DNA of 64,000 nucleotides. Origin: Kluyvera georgiana ATCC 51603. Its GTDB lineage: Bacteria; Pseudomonadota; Gammaproteobacteria; Enterobacterales; Enterobacteriaceae. The stretch spans positions 1-64,000 of the forward strand of contig NZ_LXEU01000062.1 of NCBI RefSeq assembly GCF_001654985.1. The letters are read 5' to 3'. Below, one piece after another: positions 57,617 through 64,000 of the stretch. The notes beneath the pieces are model-generated. The model made no database searches. It saw nothing but the letters and a program-made list of their open reading frames with translations, and was not told the DNA's origin. A program made the translations under genes and the position numbers. Positions within the stretch are counted from its first letter, which is position 1; each line of letters begins with the position of its first letter.

Positions 57617-58299
57617 GCAGGTGTACCCATTGGGTGGAGGCGGTCAGCGACCTGATTGCGGACGGTTTCGTCATGGAAAATACCGACGATGGCCGCACCG
57701 CGCGATTTGGCTTCTTCGATAAGGCTCACCACCGCGGCGCTATTTTTGGCGTCCAGCGAGGCGGTAGGTTCGTCGAGCAGCAGAATCGGGTAGTCGACGA
57801 TAAAACCGCGGGCGATGTTGACGCGCTGCTGCTCGCCGCCGGAGAAGGTCGACGGCGCGAGGTGCCACAGACGCTCTGGTACGTTCAGGCGGCTTAGCAA
57901 CTGGGCGGCTTTGGCGGCACAGGTTTCGCGCGGCACGCCAGTATTGAGCAGCGGTTGCATCACCACTTCCAGCGTGGAAATTCGCGGGATAACGCGCAGA
58001 AACTGGCTGACCCAGCCGACGGTGGTTTTGCGCACTTCCACCACCTTGCGCGCCGGAGCGCTCACCAGGTCGACCCATTCGTCGCCGTGTTTAATATGAA
58101 TATGGCCTTCATCCGGCAGATAGTTGGCGTAGAGCGAGCGCAGCAGGGTGGATTTACCGCTGCCGGAGTGGCCGTGCAGCACCACGCACTCGCCGGCGTT
58201 GACGGTGAGTGAGGCGTTGCGCAGCACCGGAAGCTGAACGCCGTTTTGCTGGTGCAGAACAAAGGTTTTACTGACGTTTTCGACGCGGATCGCGTTCAT
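57613..58299 (-). CDS. phnL: C-P lyase system ABC ATPase PhnL
   Basis: ABC-type ATPase of 228 residues associated with the C-P lyase core and needed with PhnGHI to form the ribose-1-phosphonate triphosphate. Walker [10 protein letters not shown] is near 43-51, the ABC signature [14 protein letters not shown] near 150, and Walker [10 protein letters not shown] follows. The start at 58299 follows AAAGAGGC. The upstream frame runs into a BIME that separates it from phnK by 126 nt. Confidence 0.97.
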   Translation of the reverse strand: MNAIRVENVSKTFVLHQQNGVQLPVLRNASLTVNAGECVVLHGHSGSGKSTLLRSLYANYLPDEGHIHIKHGDEWVDLVSAPARKVVEVRKTTVGWVSQFLRVIPRISTLEVVMQPLLNTGVPRETCAAKAAQLLSRLNVPERLWHLAPSTFSGGEQQRVNIARGFIVDYPILLLDEPTASLDAKNSAAVVSLIEEAKSRGAAIVGIFHDETVRNQVADRLHPMGTPA

Positions 58300-58330
58300 T
58301 TTTGCCTCTTTAAGCATTTGTGCGTTCGAT

Positions 58331-58411
58331 TGCCTGATGGCGCTTCGCTTATCAGGCCTACAAGCGATGCCGAACCGTAGGCCGGATAAGGCGCAGCCGC
58401 CATCCGGCAAT
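58331..58411. repeat. BIME inside the phn operon (phnK-phnL)
   Basis: Inverted REP pair, GCCTGATGGCGCTTCGC...ATCAGGCCTAC and GTAGGCCGGATAAGGC...CATCCGGCAA. It fills almost the whole phnK-phnL gap. Confidence 0.93.
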
Positions 58412-58425
58412 TCGCTGCTCGATAA

Positions 58426-59184
58426 TTAATTCTGCAACACCGACGACACCAACAGCTGGGTATACGGATGATGCGGATCGTCGAGCACCCGATCGGTCAG
58501 CCCACTTTCCACCACCTGACCCTGTTTCATCACCAGCAGGCGGTCGGCGAGCAGCCTCGCGACGCCCAAATCATGGGTGACAATCACCACCGCCAGGTTC
58601 AGCTCCACCACCAGGCCGCGCAGCAGGTCGAGCAGGCGTGCCTGCACCGACACGTCCAGCCCGCCGGTGGGCTCATCCATAAACACCAGCTTTGGGTGGG
58701 TGACGAGGTTGCGGGCAATCTGCAGACGCTGCTGCATCCCGCCGGAAAACGTGGTTGGCAGGTCGTCGATACGCGACGCAGGGATCTCCACTTCCTCCAG
58801 CCAGCGCTGGGCGGTAGCGCGGATATCGCCGTAATGGCGCGCGCCGGTGGCCATCAGTCGTTCGCCGATATTGCCGCCCGCCGACACCTGACGACGCAGG
58901 CCGTCCATCGGATGTTGATGCACCACGCCCCATTCGGTGCGCAGCAGACGGCGGCGGTCGGCCTCGGTCATCGCGTACAGCGAACGGTCCCGATAGCGAA
59001 TTTCCCCTTCCTGCGGCGTCAGGCGCGCCGAAATGGATTTCAGCAGCGTGGTTTTACCGGAGCCGGATTCGCCGACGATGCCCAGCACTTCACCCGGCCA
59101 TAAATCAAAGGAGACGTTGCAGAACCCCTTGCCCGGCGCGTAGAGATGGGTCAGACGGTCAACGGAGAGTAATGGTTGCATCAT
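58426..59184 (-). CDS. phnK: C-P lyase system ABC ATPase PhnK
   Basis: ABC-type ATPase of 252 residues that binds the PhnGHIJ core complex. Walker A GESGSGKTT is near 37-45, the signature FSGGMQQRLQIARN near 150, and Walker B VFMDEPTGGLD follows. It overlaps phnJ by 4 nt. Confidence 0.97.
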   Translation of the reverse strand: MMQPLLSVDRLTHLYAPGKGFCNVSFDLWPGEVLGIVGESGSGKTTLLKSISARLTPQEGEIRYRDRSLYAMTEADRRRLLRTEWGVVHQHPMDGLRRQVSAGGNIGERLMATGARHYGDIRATAQRWLEEVEIPASRIDDLPTTFSGGMQQRLQIARNLVTHPKLVFMDEPTGGLDVSVQARLLDLLRGLVVELNLAVVIVTHDLGVARLLADRLLVMKQGQVVESGLTDRVLDDPHHPYTQLLVSSVLQN

Positions 59185-60026
59185 GCGTTTTTTGCCTCGC
59201 TCTGTTGGCGGCAGAAATCGGTATCGGAGCAGACAAACATCCGCTTGCCGCTGTCATCCAGCACCACTTCATCAAGATAGCTGTGCTGCGATCCGCAGAT
59301 GGCGCACGGTTCGTCCCAGCTCTGGATGGTGAACGGATGGTCGTCAAAATCGAGGCTTTCCACGCGGGTAAACGGCGGCACGGCGTAGATGCGCTTCTCG
59401 CGCCCGGCGCCGAACAGCTGTAGCGCGGGCATCATGTCCATCTTCGGGTTATCGAATTTTGGGATCGGCGACGGGTCCATCACGTAGCGACCGTTGACCT
59501 TTACCGGGTAGGCGTAGGTGGTGGCGATATGGCCGAAGCGGGCGATATCTTCATACAGCTTCACCTGCATCACGCCGTACTCTTCCAGCGCGTGCATGGT
59601 GCGGGTCTCCGTTTCGCGCGGTTCGATAAAGCGCAGCGGCTCGGGGATCGGCACCTGGAAGATCAGGATCTGATCCTCAGTCAGCAGCGTCTCCGGGATC
59701 CGGTGGCGCGTCTGGATCAAGGTGGCGTCTTCGGTGCGCTCGGTGGTGTTCACCCCGGTCACGCGTTGGAAGAACTGGCGGATGGAGACGGCGTTGGTGG
59801 TGTCATCCGCACCCTGGTCAATCACCTTCAGCACGTCCGCTTCGCCAATCACGCTGGCGGTAAGCTGGATCCCGCCGGTGCCCCAGCCGTACGGCATCGG
59901 CATTTCGCGGCCGCCGAACGGCACCTGATAGCCGGGGATCGCCACCGCTTTGAGGATGGCGCGACGGATCATGCGCTTGGTCTGTTCATCGAGGTAGGCA
60001 AAGTTGTAGCCGCTGAGATTAGCCAT
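59181..60026 (-). CDS. phnJ: Carbon-phosphorus lyase PhnJ
   Basis: Radical-SAM enzyme of 281 residues that cleaves the C-P bond of ribose-1-phosphonate 5-phosphate. The cluster and catalytic cysteines lie in PCAICGSQHSYLDEV and VCSDTDFC (E. coli Cys241, Cys244, Cys266 and Cys272). It overlaps phnI by 8 nt. Confidence 0.98.
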   Translation of the reverse strand: MANLSGYNFAYLDEQTKRMIRRAILKAVAIPGYQVPFGGREMPMPYGWGTGGIQLTASVIGEADVLKVIDQGADDTTNAVSIRQFFQRVTGVNTTERTEDATLIQTRHRIPETLLTEDQILIFQVPIPEPLRFIEPRETETRTMHALEEYGVMQVKLYEDIARFGHIATTYAYPVKVNGRYVMDPSPIPKFDNPKMDMMPALQLFGAGREKRIYAVPPFTRVESLDFDDHPFTIQSWDEPCAICGSQHSYLDEVVLDDSGKRMFVCSDTDFCRQQSEAKNA

Positions 60027-61083
60027 TTTTCTGCTCCCGTTGCAGGCGTTTCAACAGTTCCAGTTCGGCCTGGAAATCGACGTAGTGGGGGAGTTTGAGG
60101 TGCGAGACGAAACCGGCGGCTTCGACGTTATCGGCGTGGGCGAGGACAAACTCTTCGTCCTGCGCCGGGCCGACGGCGTGCTCGTCATACTCCGGGGCCT
60201 GCAACGCGCGGTCGACCAGCGCCATCGCCATCGCCTTGCGCTCGCTCATGCCGAAGACCAGCCCGTAGCCGCGGGTGAAGTGCGGCGGCTCGTCAGCCAG
60301 GTCGACGAAGCCGTTGACCATTTCGCATTCCGTCATCAACAGTTCACCGACATTTACCGCAAAACCCAGCTCTTCAGGCACGATTGAAACGTCGATATAG
60401 CCGCTGCGAATCTCACCAGCAAACGGGTGGTTGCGCCCGTAGCCGCGCTGGGTGGAGTAGGCCAGCGCCAGCAAATAGCCTTCGTCGCCGCGCATGAGCT
60501 GCTGGAGACGTGAGGAGCGCGAGCAGGGGTAGACCGGCGGCGTGCGGGTGATATCGTCCGGCGTCGCGCCGCTGTCCTCTTCCGTCTTTGCCAGTCCCTG
60601 GCTTGCCAGCAGGCTAAAGACGTGCGGCGCGGGCGTCGGCTCGCCATCATCGGTTTGCAGGGACGGGGCTTCGCCGTTTGCCAGCAGGGTAAAATCCAGC
60701 AGACGGTGGGTGTAGTCGTAGGTGGGGCCGAGCAGCTGGCCGCCCGGTACGTCTTTGTAGACGGCGGAAATACGGCGTTCCAGGCGCATATGACTCGTCT
60801 CCAGGGGCTCGCTCACCGCCAGTTTCGCCAGCGTGGTGCGGTAGGCGCGCAGCAGGAAAATCGCTTCAACGTTATCGCCGCTCGCCTGCTTTAGCGCCAG
60901 CGCCGCGAGCTCGCGGTCGGCGATGCCGCCTTCGGTCATCACCCGGTCCACCGCCAGGTTAAGCTGCTGTTCAATCTGAGCGACGCTGAGTTCCGGCAAC
61001 GCGGTATCACCCCGGCGTCGATGTTCTTGTAGCGCATGGGCGGCGGCTATCGCCTTCTCGCCCCCTTTGACGGCAACGTACAT
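60019..61083 (-). CDS. phnI: C-P lyase core subunit PhnI
   Basis: A 354-residue nucleosidase-type subunit of the PhnGHIJ core that displaces adenine from ATP with phosphonate. It is recognised by MYVAVKGGEKAIAAAHALQEHRRRG-type residues and the conserved YSTQRGYGRNHPFAGEIRSG segment. It lies 1 nt from phnH. Confidence 0.97.
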   Translation of the reverse strand: MYVAVKGGEKAIAAAHALQEHRRRGDTALPELSVAQIEQQLNLAVDRVMTEGGIADRELAALALKQASGDNVEAIFLLRAYRTTLAKLAVSEPLETSHMRLERRISAVYKDVPGGQLLGPTYDYTHRLLDFTLLANGEAPSLQTDDGEPTPAPHVFSLLASQGLAKTEEDSGATPDDITRTPPVYPCSRSSRLQQLMRGDEGYLLALAYSTQRGYGRNHPFAGEIRSGYIDVSIVPEELGFAVNVGELLMTECEMVNGFVDLADEPPHFTRGYGLVFGMSERKAMAMALVDRALQAPEYDEHAVGPAQDEEFVLAHADNVEAAGFVSHLKLPHYVDFQAELELLKRLQREQKNG

Positions 61084-61084
61084 A

Positions 61085-61669
61085 TCAGCAAACCTCGACG
61101 TGAGTGGTGCGCGGAATGGCCAGCAGACGCTCGCCGCAGGTGAGGATCAGATCTACGCCGAGCGGGAACGGGTGCGGGCGTTCGGTCAGTTCATGCAGAA
61201 TGCAGTTCGGCAGCTGCGGGGCGATCATCCGTTCTTCGGCGATGCCCGCACCGGTCAGGCGCAGCATGCGCCCGCCGCTGAGACTTGGGACCTGCACAAT
61301 CAGCGTGGCGCTGGTTTCCGGCGCTACCGCGCTGCCTTCGCACAGGACGTTTAACTGCTCGCTGCTGATGGTGTCGCTTGAGACGGCGAAGGTTGCCTGC
61401 TGCGGCTGCTCAACCAGCGGCGCATTGGTATGAAAACGCAGGCTCTGGCTGACGATATCGTTATGCAGCGTGTTGGACAGCCACACCGGCGTGTCGTTGT
61501 CGGCCAGGGTCAGCAGCACGCTGGTGGTGGCGACGTTCAGCGGCTGCCAGCCGTGCTTGAGCTGATGCAGCGCGACGATCACCCCCGGTTCGCTCATGGC
61601 TTTTAACAGGCGACGAAAGCTGTGCTGGGCATCCTGCACGGGAAGGGTAAAAGCGGTTTCCAGGGTCAT
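61085..61669 (-). CDS. phnH: C-P lyase core subunit PhnH
   Basis: A 194-residue core-complex protein, starting [29 protein letters not shown]. PhnH forms part of the dimer-of-heterotetramers with G, I and J. The length is that of E. coli. It overlaps phnG by 4 nt. Confidence 0.96.
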   Translation of the reverse strand: MTLETAFTLPVQDAQHSFRRLLKAMSEPGVIVALHQLKHGWQPLNVATTSVLLTLADNDTPVWLSNTLHNDIVSQSLRFHTNAPLVEQPQQATFAVSSDTISSEQLNVLCEGSAVAPETSATLIVQVPSLSGGRMLRLTGAGIAEERMIAPQLPNCILHELTERPHPFPLGVDLILTCGERLLAIPRTTHVEVC

Positions 61670-62118
61670 GCGTTATCTCCGCGAACCAGCGTAAAGAAGT
61701 CGACCCGGCTGGCGTTAATTTCAGCCTGGCGTGCGGCAATGCGCGCGGTACGGTCGGCTTCCAGCGGGGTAATCAGGGTTTCTAGTAAGGTTTGAAAATG
61801 GATGGGCTGCTGCATCAGCGCATCAATCAGCGCGCAGCGCTCGGCGTGGGCTTTATCGCGCCCCAGCACCCAGCTGTAGCCCACGGTTCCGTTGCTCAAG
61901 CGCACGGCAGCGCGGGTTAGCGTGGCGTCACCGGCAAAGAAGCGTTCGCCGGTGCCGCCCATGCGGCCCTGAAGCTGGACCAGGCCGGTTTCCGGGGCGC
62001 GAATCGTCTTGTAGTCGGCGATAATGTTCAGCGCGACCATTTTTTCCGCAATATTGGCGGGGTCGCTGTGGGACAGCACCGACATCCAGCGCTGACGGGT
62101 TGCGGTATCGAGGTGCAT
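61666..62118 (-). CDS. phnG: C-P lyase core subunit PhnG
   Basis: A 150-residue core subunit beginning [20 protein letters not shown], with the conserved [29 protein letters not shown] block. It directly abuts phnF with no gap. Confidence 0.96.
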   Translation of the reverse strand: MHLDTATRQRWMSVLSHSDPANIAEKMVALNIIADYKTIRAPETGLVQLQGRMGGTGERFFAGDATLTRAAVRLSNGTVGYSWVLGRDKAHAERCALIDALMQQPIHFQTLLETLITPLEADRTARIAARQAEINASRVDFFTLVRGDNA

Positions 62119-62844
62119 TCAGTGCTCCATAATAAATTCGATCATGTCGGCGCGGGTCAGGCTGACGGAGTACTCCATCACCTGGTCATCGCCTTCACGG
62201 TGGTTCAGGGTGCGCACGCACAGCAGGGGCGCCATGTTGGGAATTTCTAAGCGCTGGCTCTCTTTGGCCTGCGCCCGACGTGCGCTGATGCGGGTCTGGC
62301 TACGTTTGAGCACAATGCCGGTTTGCTCGCGCAGAAAGTCGTGCAGCGAGCCGCTGCTAAAGCTTTGCAACTGGGGCCAAAGTTGAAGGTCGGCAAAGTA
62401 GTGGTCGATAAGGCACAGCGCCACGCCGTTGACCCGACGCAGGGTGCGCAGATGGATGACGTTGTCGCCCTCGCGAATTCCCAGCGCTTCGGCGATATGG
62501 CCGGAGGCCGGGCGCAGCACCGACAGCAGCTTCTCGCTGGTGGGATGGCTGCCCTGGTCGAGCAGGTTCTGGCTAAAGCGCGTCTGGGCGTTCAGCGGGT
62601 AGTCGAACGGGCGCATCAGCACCAGCACGCCAATTCCCTGGCGGCGCTGAACCCAGCCTTTCTCGACCAGCTGGTCGATGGCGCGACGCAGGGTGTGACG
62701 GTTTACTTCAAAACGCGCCGCCAGCTGGTGCTCGGCGGGCAGGTAGTCGCCGCAGCGGTAGTTCTGGCGCAGCTCTTGCTCCAGGCGAGCGGCAATCTCT
62801 TGATAACGCGTTGGATAACTGGTCGGATGTGTAGACAGGTGCAT
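62119..62844 (-). CDS. phnF: Phosphonate metabolism regulator PhnF (GntR/HutC)
   Basis: A 241-residue GntR-type regulator. The winged helix (about 12-78) includes GDYLPAEHQLAARFEVNRHTLRRAIDQLVEKGWVQ. A UTRA ligand domain (about 95-235) follows. The ATG at 62844 (MHLSTHPTSYP) with GAGGT ten bases upstream matches E. coli. Confidence 0.96.
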   Translation of the reverse strand: MHLSTHPTSYPTRYQEIAARLEQELRQNYRCGDYLPAEHQLAARFEVNRHTLRRAIDQLVEKGWVQRRQGIGVLVLMRPFDYPLNAQTRFSQNLLDQGSHPTSEKLLSVLRPASGHIAEALGIREGDNVIHLRTLRRVNGVALCLIDHYFADLQLWPQLQSFSSGSLHDFLREQTGIVLKRSQTRISARRAQAKESQRLEIPNMAPLLCVRTLNHREGDDQVMEYSVSLTRADMIEFIMEH

Positions 62845-62864
62845 AGTCAACAAGACCTCGCTAA

Positions 62865-63647
62865 TCAGATGAAGTGCTTACGCAAACGCTGGGAAAGGAA
62901 ATCCAGCAGGCTGACGGTGACGATGATAAGAATCATCAGCGCACAGGTTTGCTGGAACTGGAAACCGCGAATAGCCTCCCACAGCGTTACGCCAATGCCG
63001 CCTGCGCCCACCATCCCGACCACCGTGGCGGAACGGACGTTGGACTCGAAGCGGTAGAGCGAGTAGGAGATGAGAAGCGGCATTACCTGCGGCAGCACGC
63101 CGTAGAGGATCTCTTCGATTTTGTTGGCGCCCGTGGCGCGAATGCCTTCAACCGGCCCGGGTTCAATGGCTTCTACCGCTTCGGAAAGCAGCTTGGAGAG
63201 CACGCCAGTGGTGTGAATAAACAGCGCCAGCACCCCGGCAAACGGGCCCAGGCCGACGGCAACGACGAACAGCATGGCGAAGACCATTTCGTTGATCGCG
63301 CGACAGGCGTCCATCAGGCGACGCATCGGCTGGTAGACCCACCACGGGACCAGGTTTTCGGCGCTCATCAGGCCGCAGGGGATGGAGAGCACCACCGCCA
63401 GCGCGGTGCCCCAGACGGCGATTTGCAGGGTCACGGCCATCTCGCTGAGATAGTCCTGCCACTGGCTAAAGTCCGGCGGGAAGAAGTCGGCGGCGAAGGT
63501 CGCCATGTTGCCCGCGTCGGTGAACAGGGTGACCGGGTTCATTTCCGCCCCTTTCCAGGAGACGACGAGCACCGCCAGCAGGATGGCCCAGCTAATCAGC
63601 GAGAACCAGCTGCGCTTGGGCGGGGGAACGGTGATGGTGTGTTGCAT
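62865..63647 (-). CDS. phnE: Phosphonate ABC transporter permease PhnE
   Basis: Inner-membrane permease of the PhnCDE uptake system, 260 residues with about six helices. The EAA-type loop is [29 protein letters not shown]. The frame is intact, unlike the 8-bp-duplicated, inactive phnE of E. coli K-12. The start at 63647 gives [14 protein letters not shown]; upstream is a BIME. Confidence 0.96.
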   Translation of the reverse strand: MQHTITVPPPKRSWFSLISWAILLAVLVVSWKGAEMNPVTLFTDAGNMATFAADFFPPDFSQWQDYLSEMAVTLQIAVWGTALAVVLSIPCGLMSAENLVPWWVYQPMRRLMDACRAINEMVFAMLFVVAVGLGPFAGVLALFIHTTGVLSKLLSEAVEAIEPGPVEGIRATGANKIEEILYGVLPQVMPLLISYSLYRFESNVRSATVVGMVGAGGIGVTLWEAIRGFQFQQTCALMILIIVTVSLLDFLSQRLRKHFI

Positions 63648-63670
63648 GGTTGGGCTCCGTGCGTGTGTTA

Positions 63671-63743
63671 TTGCCGGATGGCGGCGCAAGCGCCTTATCC
63701 GGCCTACCATCGTAGGCCCGGTAAGCGAAGCGCCACCGGGCAC
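63671..63743. repeat. BIME inside the phn operon (phnD-phnE)
   Basis: Inverted REP pair, GCCGGATGGCGGCGC...TATCCGGCCTAC and GTAGGCCCGGTAAGCG...CACCGGGCACC. It lies between phnE and the phnD stop. Confidence 0.93.
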
Positions 63744-63748
63744 CAGGG

Positions 63749-64000
63749 TTACTGCACCGCTTTGGTCACCGACGTCATCGCGCCAATCGCCGCCGTGGTA
63801 CGGTCAAGGTCGTTCAGCCGCGCCTGAATCTCGGCGGTCTTCGTGGCTTTATCTGTGGCGTTCAGCGTGTCGTTGCTCTTCACGGTTTGCATCTCTTTAA
63901 ACAGGGTCAACTGGCGAATCGGCAGCAGCTGGAGATCGCTGGAAGCGCGGAACGGCGCCCAGCCCAGACGTTCCAGCACCGCTTTCTCTTCCGGTGTTTT
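63749..64000 (-). CDS. phnD: Phosphonate-binding protein PhnD, C-terminal part
   Basis: Only the last 83 codons are in the window, reading [30 protein letters not shown] and ending with a charged helical tail ([21 protein letters not shown]). This is the C-terminus of the periplasmic phosphonate-binding protein of PhnCDE. The gene is cut by the window edge; phnC is expected beyond it. Confidence 0.92.
   Translation of the reverse strand, partial: KTPEEKAVLERLGWAPFRASSDLQLLPIRQLTLFKEMQTVKSNDTLNATDKATKTAEIQARLNDLDRTTAAIGAMTSVTKAVQ

Overview
The window is a chromosomal segment of an enterobacterium (order Enterobacterales, family Enterobacteriaceae). Gene content and order follow the E. coli K-12 block plsB-dgkA-lexA-dinF ... 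acs ... gltP-yjcO-fdhF-mdtPON-yjcS-yjdP-phn. The genes, the REP/BIME repeats and the compact GC-rich style fit the Citrobacter/Enterobacter/Leclercia side of the family. It is not E. coli itself. Compared with the K-12 order, yjbLM, yjbQ, pdeC, yjcF, nrfA-G and the als/rpiB block are missing, and other genes sit in several of those places. No rRNA, tRNA, CRISPR array, insertion sequence or prophage was seen.

Layout. 1-5.4 kb: plsB, divergent from dgkA, then the SOS genes lexA-dinF with two LexA boxes, then yjbJ. 5.4-8.8 kb: zur, a divergent cupin gene, a TraF-like outer-membrane protein, a BIME, and a hicAB toxin-antitoxin pair with a clear double operator. 8.8-20.5 kb: housekeeping core (dusA, pspG with a sigma-54 promoter, qorA, dnaB, alr, tyrB, aphA, yjbR, and uvrA divergent from ssb across a LexA box). 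20.5-24.4 kb: an accessory operon of a gamma-glutamyltransferase/oxamate-amidohydrolase-like gene (broken by one in-frame amber codon), an OFA-type MFS transporter and a GntR regulator. It is preceded by an NtrC-type enhancer, a sigma-54 promoter and a 32-nt palindrome. 24.4-31.0 kb: an MltF-like transglycosylase, yjcB, soxS/soxR, ghxP with three PurR-like boxes and a structured leader, and yjcE. 31.2-37.7 kb: an accessory block with a LysR-cidAB locus and a small carbohydrate locus (orphan solute-binding protein, Gfo/Idh oxidoreductase, glycosidase-like protein). 37.9-43.7 kb: acetate uptake and activation (actP-yjcH-acs) divergent from gltP. 43.9-46.8 kb: yjcO and the selenoprotein gene fdhF. 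47.1-54.1 kb: ytcA-mdtNOP (mdtN frameshifted) and the alkyl sulfatase gene yjcS. 54.4-64 kb: yjdP and the phosphonate C-P lyase operon phnDEFGHIJKLMNOP, with phnD cut by the window edge.

Themes. Several loci deal with scarce or alternative nutrients: phosphonates (phn), acetate (actP/acs), purine bases (ghxP), glutamate/aspartate (gltP), and probably an oxalate- or amide-related nitrogen source (sigma-54/NtrC operon). Stress circuits are also concentrated here: SOS (lexA, dinF, uvrA, ssb), redox (soxRS), zinc (zur) and phage shock (pspG). Eight REP/BIME clusters and two copies of another GC-rich intergenic repeat lie between genes, two of the BIMEs inside the phn operon.

The item most worth following up is the 20.57-24.39 kb operon. 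Its regulatory layout is unusually readable, its gene set suggests nitrogen scavenging, and its presumed enzyme gene has just been disabled by one base change. All function calls rest on recognition of protein families from sequence; no searches were run.
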